In this document: in pieces, positions 1 to 9,578 of the stretch
Numbering within the stretch: the stretch's first letter is position 1
Layout: each line of letters starts with the position of its first letter
From: Pelargonium nanum
Taxonomy: Eukaryota > Streptophyta > Magnoliopsida > Geraniales > Geraniaceae
DNA length: 21,115 nt
NCBI GenBank assembly: GCA_036897485.1
Contig: JAYMTF010001827.1
Location: forward strand, 1 to 21,115
Direction: 5' to 3'
The notes under the pieces: model-generated
The model's database searches: none
Told to the model about the DNA's origin: nothing
What the model saw: only the letters and a program-made list of their open reading frames with translations
Position numbers and translations under genes: made by a program

Positions 1-110
1 ATGAATTTTAATGAGGTGTCATCACCTCATTCATGGCTTAGCCTAAGCCAATTAACATTTGGCTTAGAATCCTCAACCTATATATATATATATATAAGCA
101 AATAATATAT
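1..110. repeat. Hairpin-bearing dispersed repeat, edge copy
   Basis: A perfect 9-bp inverted repeat lies at 10-31 (AATGAGGTG, 4-base loop, CACCTCATT). A second 6-bp stem lies at 35-49 (GGCTTA, GCC, TAAGCC). A (TA)9 tract follows at 79-96. By eye, 4-96 aligns with the two flanks of the MITE at 14357-14708: both share the blocks TTAGCCTAA and TTGGCTTAGA-TCCTC followed by TATATA. This is therefore a dispersed repeat with at least two copies here, one of them interrupted. The family is not identified, and the copy may extend left of the window. Confidence 0.6.
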
Positions 111-766
111 GTTGGTAAAAAACTTCATTTTAATTATGGTTCTTTTTTCAATCTTTTTGCTTTATTTATTTTTAATTATTACACGTAGGATATTATATGT
201 GGCGTCACATCACCTATATTGCCAGCTCATGACAAAATGGATGGAAAAGTTAACGGTGTTAGGGTAGGTACATGTAAACTTTAAATTGAGAACCAAATTG
301 ACTAAAGTTTAAAATTGAGTACTACTTAGACAATTTGATCAAACTTTGATAACTAAAATGGCCATTGTCTCATAAAAATTTATAAAAATTGACACAAAAA
401 TTAACAATTATAAAATAATTTGATTATCTATTTAAAACAAAAACATATATAACACAAACAAAAAATTACATTTATACTTGGACCGATAATTTATTTATTT
501 TCTAAATGGACAAAATTAAATTTTTATCTCAAGTTTAAAAATTAATACAAGGTTATTAAAAACATTTAAAATGACAAATGAAGTGTAAGAAAATTATACG
601 ACTTTCCTACCACTAGAGAAAGATCATGAGAATCTAAAATCTCAAATCTCCATAAAATAATCAAATTTCATAAAGTCGGATAAATCGTACTTTCATACTC
701 TCTTTCTCTTGACTTTTTTTTTTTCCTTCTAAATATAATATTCTAACTTGACCATTAATTTGCTCT
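111..766. other. AT-rich spacer, possible decayed transposon end
   Basis: No coding sequence is seen. The part from about 195 to 375 (GGCGTCACATCACC, then AAGTTAACGGTG, then phrases like AATTGAGAACCAAATTGAC) has the wording typical of long terminal repeats of plant Mutator-like elements, but I find no matching second end nearby. I treat it as a possible degraded one-ended remnant. The rest is AT-rich with poly-T runs near 713-724. Confidence 0.3.
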
Positions 767-775
767 TATCAGTTA

Positions 776-1062
776 CTCCCTCCGTCCCAAAATGAGTGTC
801 TTGTTTTCATTTTTTGCAAAAATTAAGGATTACTAGGTAATTTAATGTGTTTCCAATATTACCCTCACTTTTCCAACTACACCTCATGTGCAGTTCAAAT
901 CTGCCCATATGCAGTTCATTTGAAACAGTTAGTGCATAAGTGATAAGTGATAAGAGTAATATGGGAAAAACAATAATATAATAACCTAAAAACAGAAATA
1001 GGTCACTAATTTTGGGACAAAAAATTTAGACAAACAGGACACTTATTTTGGGACGGAGGGAG
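776..1062. mobile_element. 287-bp MITE with CTCCCTCCGT termini
   Basis: The left end reads CTCCCTCCGTCCCAAAAT. The right end, read on the minus strand, matches it with only two differences over about 30 bases. The termini are those of Stowaway (Tc1/mariner) MITEs, which duplicate TA, and TA is present at 774-775 and 1063-1064. However, the flanks share a longer direct repeat, TATCAGTTA, at 767-775 and 1063-1071. That could be a 9-bp target duplication, or it could be a TA insertion into a TATCAGT tandem repeat. There is no coding capacity, so the element is non-autonomous. Confidence 0.85.
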
Positions 1063-1071
1063 TATCAGTTA

Positions 1072-1867
1072 TCACCCCACACTTTAAAACATATAACAAT
1101 ACCTTATATGGAGAAAATTTGTACAGTCAACGTATCAATATAAAATTACAAGTAGAAGAGAAATGCATGTACTTGAACTTTAGTATTTAAGGTCACAGCA
1201 ATGCTTTGTACCAGATAACAAAATACAAGTACGTACAATACATGCATTGTATAGCCAAATTTCAATTGATCCACCGAATCTTGCTGATAAAAAAAAAAAA
1301 AAAAAACAACATTACAAATCCGAGAATCAAATCTTCTCCAGTTGGTACTCATTACAAAACCATATATATGATTCACACGAGTGACATGCACATCATTATT
1401 TTATTGTTGGACGTTAATTTAACCCAAAAACAGTGAACCATATCCTCATTTGTATATAGAAAAAAAAAGGAAGTGTCCAAGATTTGCCACCCAATTCTGT
1501 CAGCTACCTTCATGCCGTGAATTACCTGGAAAATTGGCGGATAGAGTTTTTTGTACCGTTTCTTATGATCTTTCTTGACTCGAATCTGGATAAATGTCGT
1601 ATTCATTGCATGATAGTCAATACGTAAGTGTTTTATATTCATACAATGAAAATAATACACTAATTTCAATGTGTTTAAAGCTATAATGAGCAGTAATTAA
1701 TTGTTTATGTAATTTTATTGTGTTCCCAATATTGTCCCGTTTCACTTCCAATAATTCCATGTTGGGGAATTGGGACTTTCTCTTAATTACACACGTCGTG
1801 TCTCCTACATTTTTCACTAACTGTTAGTGCAGTGAAGTTGCTGAATTTCTCTTGTGTGGTGTGCAAG
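1072..1867. promoter_or_regulatory. Spacer and upstream region of the kaurene oxidase gene
   Basis: This is AT-rich spacer with an 18-base A run at 1289-1306 and no convincing gene. The near-promoter part carries the palindrome ACACGTCGTGT at 1791-1801, which contains an ACGT core as bound by plant bZIP factors, 67 bases before the start codon. In tobacco and Arabidopsis a bZIP factor (RSG) is known to act on kaurene oxidase promoters, so this site is a candidate, but by inference only. I cannot place a clear TATA box or transcription start. Confidence 0.35.
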
Positions 1868-4807
1868 ATGGGTATCGATATCATCACAGACATGATCCAA
1901 GCAATGAACTTTTCAAGCTCTGTCGCTGTGGCTGGCCTCTCTGTACTGTTCTTCATCTGGGTTTTCGCTGGAGGGTTCTACAAAAGAGCACGGTCTCCAC
2001 TTCCAGCCGTGCCGGGTATGGGTTTTTTGTTTGATTTTGTTTAGATTTGTTGAAATGGTGAACTGAGTTTTGATTGATTTTTTGTTTCTGGCAGAGGTTC
2101 CTGGGTTGCCGATTGTTGGGAACTTGCTGCAACTCAAGGAGAAGAAGCCGTACAAGACGTTCTCGAGGTGGGCTGAGACTTATGGGCCAATCTATTCCAT
2201 CAGAACTGGAGCTTCTTCCATGGTGGTTCTCAACTCTGCAGATCTTGCTAGAGAGGTCACTTCATTACTCTTTTCACTTCCTCTATTGTTTTTAGATCAT
2301 TAATATTCCAAATTCAATTGCTTTCATTCTCTTGCTTTTTGTCCTTTTTCTGTTTTAGATCATTAATATTCCAAATTCCAAAGTTGGGGTTGATTTTGAT
2401 TTTGATTCTGTCTTGAAATCAATTTTGACTGTGAAGATTGGTGTGTAGTAAATTGTTCTCACTTTTCTTGTGTTTTGCAAATTTGAAGTTTCTGATTAGT
2501 ACAAGTGGATCTAAAGAGCTTGGTGTTGGTGCATGATTCAGGAACCATCTAATTAATTGTTTACCTGTCAGATATTTTTTTAATCTTGTCTATGAGATTG
2601 GGACCATCAAGCTGGAGTTGGTCCATGGTTAGACTAGGGATGATAGAGAGTTTGAAATTGAAGTCAACTGACATAAATATGCTCTTGGTTTATTATGCAA
2701 AAAAAAAAAATAATCACCTCTACCAATTTTGGATACATTAATGTTTGTTTGGTCTGTATTATTTGCTGTTAGATAAGCTATTATAATGCGGATTTGTCAT
2801 TCTAGTTTCATTTTTTTTATCGGGACCTCTGAATCGAAGCACAAATGGGTGCTTTAATGCACACACAGGTCGGACCCGTTGAAGGACAGTATCAATTCCA
2901 TCAATCCACCTGAGTTTCCACATTGAATTGCATTGGTTTTGGTTCATTATGTATCACCCTTGGCTAGCTGAATGTTCTGTCTCTTGATTATCTGACCTGC
3001 ACGTCGTGTATTAGAAACAAGTTGAAAAAGTGACTCGTGCTAGAATGTTTTCTTTTCCATGTCAGCGGAATATATAGTTTAAGTGTTTTTCCTTTGCTGT
3101 TTCAGGCTATGGTGACCAGATATCCATCCATTTCAACCAGGAAGCTATCAAATGCCCTGAAGATTCTCACTTGTGATAAAACTATGGTTGCAATAAGTGA
3201 CTACAATGATTTCCACAAGATGGCAAAGAGATATATTCTCACAAATGTTTTGGGAGCGAATGCTCAGGTTTGCTACAAAAACCCTTACTTTCTCCTTTTG
3301 TGTCCATCTGCGCTCAAATGATTTTTGTTTCTCTTACTCATCTGTATAAATGTTATTCAGAAGAAGCATCGATGCCATAGAGACAACCTGGTAGAAAACA
3401 TCTCAAGCAAATTTCATTCCCATGTGAAGAATAATCCATCTGAAGCTGTAAACTTCAGGGAAGTATTCGAGAATGAGCTTTTTGGACTAGGGTTGAGAGA
3501 AGTAAGTTTTTTTCTTGAAAAATTATCCTGTAAACTATTTTGTCTGCAACAGTCAAAGTATCAAACTATCAAGAATATTGAGAAAACATACGGAAATCTC
3601 AGGCTTTAGGAAAGGAGGTGCAATCCATTTACGTGGAGGGGCTAGGAGCCACTTTGTCAAAACAAGACATATATAAAGTATTGGTGACCGACATAATGGC
3701 GGGTGCAATTGAGGTGGATTGGAGGGATTTCTTTCCATATCTGAAATGGATTCCCAACAACAGTGTGGTAAGCAAAATCAAGCAATTGCATTACCGCAGG
3801 AAAGTAGTGATGGCTGCCTTGATAAACGAACAAAGACGAAGAATTGCTTCAGGAGAGGTAGTATTTCGTCGGCCCAAACCTCCAAGTAGTGCAACTTTTT
3901 TTCCCTTGAAATTTCTTGTTGTCCTGACTTTAACTTGTTTGGCTTCTGAAACAGAAAACTAATGGTTATGTTGACGCCTTGTTATCCGAAGCGAGTCTTA
4001 CAGAAGAACAACTGACTATGCTCCTTTGGGAGACAATCATAGAAACATCGGATACTACTTTGGTGACAACAGAATGGGCCATGTATGAACTTGCTAAAGA
4101 TCCTAAACGGCAGGTAATTCATAACTTTACCTTATTGGTTATGGACTTCAAATTTGTACATTACATTACATTACTTTACAACGCAGTATTGATATGATTC
4201 CCTGGTTATGTAACAGGATCGGCTCTACCAAGACATCAAAAATGTATGCGGGTCTAACAAGATGACGGAGGAACATATATCTCAGCTTCCATACTTGACT
4301 GCTGTGTTCCATGAGACACTAAGGAAGCACAGTCCGGCTCCTATAGTTCCTCTGCGATATGCACACGAGGACACGGAAATAGGAGGGTACTTTGTTCCTG
4401 CCGGGAGCGAGGTTCATTGACTTAAATCGTATTTAATAAACATCTCATGTATGTTGAAAAAATATTGATGTACATATGAATAACTGTGTTTGCAGATTGC
4501 TATAAACGTGTACGGATGCAACATGGACAAGAAACAATGGGAGAGTCCGGAGGAGTTTAACCCGGAGAGGTTTCTTGATAAGAAATATGACCCGATGGAT
4601 CTGTACAAGACAATGGCGTTTGGTGCAGGGAAGAGGGTGTGCGCGGGTTCGCTTCAGGCAATGCTGATCGCGTGCTCGTCGATTGGGAGGTTGGTGCAAG
4701 AATTTGAGTGGAGACTGAACGATGGGGAGGAAGAAAATGTGGACACAGTTGGGCTCACAACCCACAAACGAGACCCCATGCATGCAATCTTGAAGCTAAG
4801 GAACTGA
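1868..4807 (+). CDS. KO: ent-kaurene oxidase, cytochrome P450 CYP701A, 8 exons
   Basis: CYP701A enzymes oxidise ent-kaurene in three steps to ent-kaurenoic acid, early in gibberellin synthesis, at the plastid envelope and ER. Exons are 1868-2015, 2095-2255, 3106-3267, 3361-3501, 3603-3857, 3955-4113, 4217-4411 and 4496-4807. All junctions are GT-AG and in frame, giving 510 aa against 509 in Arabidopsis. A membrane anchor spans about residues 17-37, followed by the proline-rich hinge PAVPEVPGLP (46-55). The I-helix ETSDTT is at 319-324, the ExxR pair is E375/R378, PERF is at 430-433 and the heme loop [10 protein letters not shown] has its cysteine at 456. Wording such as [14 protein letters not shown] and [11 protein letters not shown] is specific to kaurene oxidases. 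The start at 1868 has strong context (AAGATGG). Alternatives at 1892 and 1904 would shorten the N-terminus by 8 or 12 residues. All key motifs are present, so it looks functional. Confidence 0.96.
2256..3105 (+). other. Intron 2 of the kaurene oxidase gene
   Basis: This is the longest intron of the gene (850 bases), from GTCACT to TTTCAG. It separates exons ending LARE and beginning AMVTRYPS. It contains a perfect 26-base direct repeat (TTTTAGATCATTAATATTCC and six more bases) at 2290-2315 and 2353-2378, and an A run at 2700-2710. No gene is seen inside. Confidence 0.85.
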
Positions 4808-4909
4808 GAATATAATGCCTTCTCAGTCTGTTTGGGGCATCTCTGAATAATATCATTGTACATTTCTGATGTTTGTCATTGACAATGTCAAGCTTGAAAC
4901 TTTTTCTGC

Positions 4910-4915
4910 AATAAA
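4910..4915 (+). terminator. Candidate polyadenylation signal of KO
   Basis: AATAAA lies about 100 bases after the TGA stop of the kaurene oxidase gene, following T-rich sequence (TTTTTCTGC). This is a normal distance for a plant 3' untranslated region. The cleavage site cannot be seen from sequence alone. Confidence 0.55.
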
Positions 4916-6244
4916 GTCCCCTTCAATATGAAGATGCTCTCCCCTAGAGTTTTTTCTATTTCAAACTCTAATTTATCCCTCAATTAATAAATATTTTACT
5001 TAATTTTAATGTATCAGAAAATGATATGTAGCCATGTAGGGGAAGAACTTGAGAGATGGTATTGTTCACAAAATTTATGAAGTCCTAATCTTCGTAGAGG
5101 TGTACCTTTATATATGAAGATTTGGTGCGGTTTTGTGTTGGGGCGGACTTGATAAGGTGCGGTTGAGTGTATGTGAGCATGAAGTGGAGTGGATCCCGAG
5201 TTGGATTGGATGGAAAATAGTCTAGAGTAGTGTAAAGTTTTTTAAAAAAAAAATAGACATATTCATTAAAAAAAAGTGATAAGTACATAATAATCATATG
5301 TAATTATTTATTTATTTTTAATCGTTACAAACATTTGTGCCCATATTTTGTTCAACTCATAAGTATTTGTTGTTGTTGTTAACTATTGTTAATTTGTTCT
5401 GTATTTATCAAGAAAATGAAACAGATAAAGAGATTGGGAAAAAGGGAAAGAAGAAAGAAACAGTAAGGGGAAAAGAAGGAGAAACAAAGGAACAGAGCAT
5501 GCTCTGCTCTCAGACTCTGCCTCTGCTACTGCTTATTCTCTAACAGTACACATAGAATTTCGTCAACAATAGGTTGGGCGTCGATAGCTTGACAAAATAA
5601 AACACTCAGAACATAACAGATATGGTGTTGCAGACTTGCAGTGTTGGGTCATTTAGTCAAACAATTTTTGTTCTCGTGAACTGATATAGATGCGTTGCTT
5701 CTTGTGCATTAGATCAGACGAGAACAAAAGCAAAAAATGGAAAATAAACTTCAGAGCCTATTTGTGGAAGCAAACTGAAATATTCAAATTCTGATAACCA
5801 AATAAGTTGGATTTTTGTATGAACTTGTCTATAACACATCAGATGGTGTACACTGTACAGAGAGAGTCAAGTAAAGACTAAAGACTGTTGACTGAGTGAA
5901 AGAAATAGGCGTTTCATTTCAAGGTCACAAGGTGTGTGAACTGAGCTGAGCAGACAGTTGTTACGTTTTGTTGTTAAGTTTTGAGAATTGAAAGAAAGAT
6001 AGAGAGGAAGTGCCGGCACAGTTCCGGTAAAGGCCAGCTAAAGCAGTGAGACACACCAGCAGGCTACGAGGCAGTAGGTGAGTGCCTACTCTGCTCCTGC
6101 CATACAGTAGCCAGTTGATTGTACAGACTACACAAGGATTCATATGGTGTGATTTTTTATGATATGAAAATGAGACAAACAGGTCAATTACTTCCATTTT
6201 CATTTAGGAATAAGGATATTTTAGTCCGTGTATTATCCGCATCA
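4916..6244. other. Spacer with no recognised gene
   Basis: AT-rich sequence with purine-rich stretches (about 5410-5500, many GAAA/AAAG) and no convincing reading frame. Open frames at 5337-5543 and 5961-6203 have low-complexity or unrecognisable translations and no splice or homology support. A small inverted repeat AGTAGG/CCTACT sits at 6073-6090 in a locally GC-richer patch (6010-6120). Nothing further is supported. Confidence 0.5.
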
Positions 6245-6253
6245 TTTCATTAT

Positions 6254-7570
6254 GGTTTAAGGTTAGAAATATTCTTTGTAATATCCAAAACGTTAGGGTT
6301 TAGTCCTTGCACTATCAAGTGTTTGGCTTTATTCCAAAGTTCAGCGAACTGATTGTTTGTAATCCAAAATTTGAGGAAAACGTTTGACGGAAGGACATTT
6401 CGTTAAATAGGGAGACGGAATCCGTTAAATGCGCTGATGTGTATTTTATTTTTGCTTTTTTGTATATTATTTTTCCTACATGGCGATGATGTGTGAACTT
6501 ACGTGGCATTTACAAAAATAAAATTAAAAACATTTTTTAAGTGACAAGTGTCATTGATTGATTGGATGATATATCATTATTTTATTATATAATAACATAA
6601 CTTTACATTTTTACCCTCAAACTTTTTAATTTTTTCACTTTAGCCCTCTTCTCACTTTACCCTTTTCTCACCCGCTCCTCTTCTCGCCGGCAGCGCGGCC
6701 ACCGTTCACGTGCCTCCTCCATTCACGGCCCCCGTTCACATGCCTCCTCCACTTACGGCAACAACATCAAGCAGATCTGGGCACGGTGAGCTTCCGGCCG
6801 CGTGGGTTGGTGTTAGGGTTGTGAAGAGAGGCACAGATCAGATCTAGCCGAGACCGGAGAATGGAGAAGGGGGAAGTGATGGTGCGGTCGGAGACGGAGG
6901 GGGCTTGCTCCGGGTGTGGATTTCGCCGGCAACTTGCTCCTCTTCCGGCGACGTTCTCTTCTCACTTGCCTCCTCTTCTCGTCGGCGACGTTCTCTTCCG
7001 GCGATGAAAACGACGCTCTCACCCAGAGATGTGCCGTGACCCCTTACCTCGCCATCGCTGGCGGCTCGCCAGATCTGTGCCGTGACCCAGATTTGGTAGG
7101 AGAAAGACCAGATCTGACAGAGGAGAGCTATGTGGTCGACCTCTGTGGTCGTCCTCGGAGGTGGTGGCCGTGAACTGCCTTCCGGAGAGATGGAGATCGA
7201 CGAGGGTGCTGTTGACGGTGGCGGGCGAAGATCTGTGGTGGTGACAGAAGAGGGAGGACATAGGTGTTGTTGCTTATGATGAATGGACTGCCACGGTTTT
7301 TATTTATTTATTTTTATTAAACTTCTTTGTCACATCATATGACAAATCAGATAAAAGAAAAAACAAAAGGAATAAAAATTCTAACATGGCATCAACTAAC
7401 GGATTCCGTCTCTCTATTTGACGGAATGTCCTTCCGTCAAATGTTTTCCTCAAACTTTGGACTACAAATGATCACTTTGCTGAACTTTGGACTAAAGTCA
7501 TACACTTGATAGTATAAGGACTAAACCCAAACGTTTTGGATAGTACAAGGACTATTTCTAACCTTAATCC
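6254..7570. mobile_element. Non-autonomous Mutator-like element, Pack-MULE type
   Basis: Long terminal inverted repeats occupy about 6254-6427 and 7397-7570. They align without gaps over 174 bases with about 20 mismatches by eye (roughly 88 percent). The ends are GGTTTAAGGTTAGAAATA and, on the minus strand, GGATTAAGGTTAGAAATA. The flanks are TTTCATTAT (6245-6253) and TTTCATTCT (7571-7579), a 9-bp target duplication with one change, which is the Mutator hallmark. The interior has no transposase. Its AT-rich shoulders enclose a GC-rich block at 6665-7260, rich in CTTCTCGCCGGC-like phrases and local duplications, which looks like captured host gene sequence. Open frames cross this block on both strands (for example 6916-7173 on plus), but none resembles a known protein. 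Confidence 0.85.
6665..7260. other. GC-rich captured-sequence candidate inside the MULE
   Basis: This block is sharply GC-richer than the element ends and the spacer around it. It holds imperfect internal duplications: CCGTTCAC(G/A)TGCCTCCTCCA occurs twice between 6703 and 6752, and CGGCGACGTTCTCTTC occurs twice between 6946 and 6998. Pack-MULEs are known to prefer GC-rich gene pieces, so captured exon or 5' leader sequence is the likely origin. I cannot identify a parent gene from the translations. Confidence 0.55.
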
Positions 7571-7599
7571 TTTCATTCTCGTTTTAGAACTTTCAGTGT

Positions 7600-8032
7600 T
7601 TGTTTGGCAACATTTTTCATAAGCTAGAAGTTGATTCAAACCATCTTTTAAAAGCAAACATTATTTGGTAACAAAAGTAAAGAGAAATGATTTTGTGTCG
7701 TATATACAAAATATTGCAATATATAATTACTTTTATGAAATGACTAAAAATACATAAATAAAACAAAAAATATACACAAAGTTGTAATACTTTTATATCT
7801 ATTATTAATGATAAAATAGTGATAAAAATGAGTTTGGCTCGGTGGTTAAACCTATTATTTATGTTTGAGTTTTCAATTCGCTTATGAGAGCTTCTTAATC
7901 ATTGCAAAAGTGGGCCAAAAGCAATGGTAAAACAAACAAAAATTGGACTTTTGGTGCTGCCATTTTCTTATGTGGCCCAAGATGAGTGGAGGTGACAACT
8001 TCCTCTGCAGGTGGAGAATTGTTACCAAACAA
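7600..8032. mobile_element. Possible hAT-like MITE
   Basis: The left end TTGTTTGGCAACATTTTTC and the right end, read on minus as TTGTTTGGTAACAATTCTC, agree at 16 of 19 positions. TTTGGTAACA-type termini are common in plant hAT-derived MITEs. I see no clear 8-bp target duplication, so the exact borders are unsure. The interior is AT-rich, has no coding capacity, and includes the SINE-like patch at about 7830-7885. Confidence 0.4.
7830..7885 (+). mobile_element. tRNA-derived SINE-like fragment
   Basis: TGGCTCGGTGG at 7835-7845 resembles an RNA polymerase III box A (TRGCNNARYNGG) and is followed by TTAAACC. About 30 bases on, GAGTTTTCAATTCGC resembles a worn box B. The wording and spacing match heads of plant tRNA-derived SINEs. 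No poly-A or poly-T tail or target duplication is obvious, so this is at best a degraded fragment. Confidence 0.35.
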
Positions 8033-8039
8033 GGCCTCA

Positions 8040-9578
8040 AACATTTCGATTCAATACAAATTGGATCTAAGTAGTTTCTAATAATTTAAAATATCTCCAA
8101 AATCTGAATTTTTCTTGTAATGAAGTGTAACATGTTTGATGACTTCAGAGGAGCGTTATGATTAGTTGAGGTTACATGCATCATAATTTCATTCAGATAA
8201 AAAATATGTTACTCAACAGTTCAGTCGGTGATTCAATAACGTATAATTTACCATTTACGTTTCTCACACATGAAACGCTTTATAAAAATAATCTTGAAAG
8301 ACACATGCAACAGTGAAGGTCACGTCCATTCCATACATATAATTACTCAATTAGAGTCTGTACACATTTCAATGATTCATTTAAGCCCAAATTTATGTTG
8401 ATCCTTTCTAAATCTCACAATTTATCCTTTGCACTAACCTAGATTTGGAAAGCATGAAAAGATATGTAGTAGCAATACATGATTTACATATATGCCTATA
8501 AGTAGAGTTCACACAAACGAACAAATGATTTGTAAAGTTCACACAATCGAACATATGATTTTTTTTATGCACAACACATAGTTCAATAAAAATACACTCA
8601 ATATGGGAGAACAGAAACCCATAATGATAAAAAGAAAAAACTTAAAAGAAAAGATGTAACTCAAAACTTGCAATTTTAAACGCATCAGGGAATGTTCGGA
8701 TTTTCTATTTCAAATATGTACAAAGGTAAAATGTTTGTAGATTGTAGTTGGATAAAGTAAAATGTCAGTAGAGAACAAATGATATGTTTGATAATATAAA
8801 AAATATAACATAAAGAAGTTGGTCGACCTAAATATCTTCACGCTCAAGCTAGCTTGTAGAGTATACAAGTATTAAGACCTAACTTTGAGATCGACTCATA
8901 TCACATATAGTCAATCGACTGAAGGTTGACCGTGAAATTGGAACAGTCTGCCACATGCAGTAAAAACATTTATATCTACTTTGAGGTCGATCCATATCAC
9001 ATCAGCGTCTACCACATTTTTTTTACTTGGTTGATAGAATCGCATGCACCTTCAACAATCAAACAAGTTTTTGGTTTAAATATCTATACATATTGCCTCT
9101 CCAATGGACAAGCAAATGACTGAAACAACTACTTACTAGGTGTATGCATGACCATTTATGATAGGAGAAGTACAATGGGTGATCCTAGGATGAAATGACA
9201 TTACTTTTCTTTTGCTACTGAATTGATAAAGTGAGACCAAAGTTGACTACATCCAACTTAGGAATAATAAAAAAATACAGAGCCTGTAACATCAGATGAA
9301 TCCAAACATGTTCCTCATGACCACAAATGTTTTGTGCAAGAATATTGTGTTGGCTTTGCTGCATTGCATATACACAAAACAATTGGATTGGAAACGGTCA
9401 CACCAAAACAAAACCCACACACGCGTCGCACAACACACACTCACACTCCACTGTTTCACATTAAACCTCAAACATCATTTCTTGATTCTCTCTCCATAAA
9501 ACCACACACACAACACACTCGCAACACAACACAGCTCCGATCTTTTTTCTGTTCACATCGACGCACAAAAATCAATCA
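8040..9578. other. Spacer and upstream region of the Dof gene
   Basis: AT-rich, without a convincing gene. It contains a 30-base-period tandem pair at 8506-8533 and 8536-8565 (AGTTCACACAAACGAACAAA against AGTTCACACAATCGAACATA). It also has a 25-base imperfect direct repeat at 8882-8906 and 8978-9002 (ACTTTGAG-TCGA--CATATCACAT). The stretch just before the Dof start (about 9410-9570) is CA-rich, like a plant 5' leader, with several ACACACA runs. I cannot fix a TATA box; CCATAAAACC near 9495 is only a weak candidate. Confidence 0.45.

Noticed and set aside
1832-1867. Upstream extension of the KO first exon starting at 1832
   Set aside because: It begins with GTG, not ATG. The ATG at 1868 has strong context and gives the length expected for CYP701A.
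6073-6090. Small hairpin AGTAGG/CCTACT as a microRNA precursor
   Set aside because: The perfect stem is only six bases, and no known plant microRNA sequence is recognisable in the arms.
6813-7261. Small open frames on both strands inside the MULE interior
   Set aside because: They are short and mutually overlapping, with no recognisable domain. GC-rich sequence has few stops by chance. I report the block as possible cargo, not as genes.
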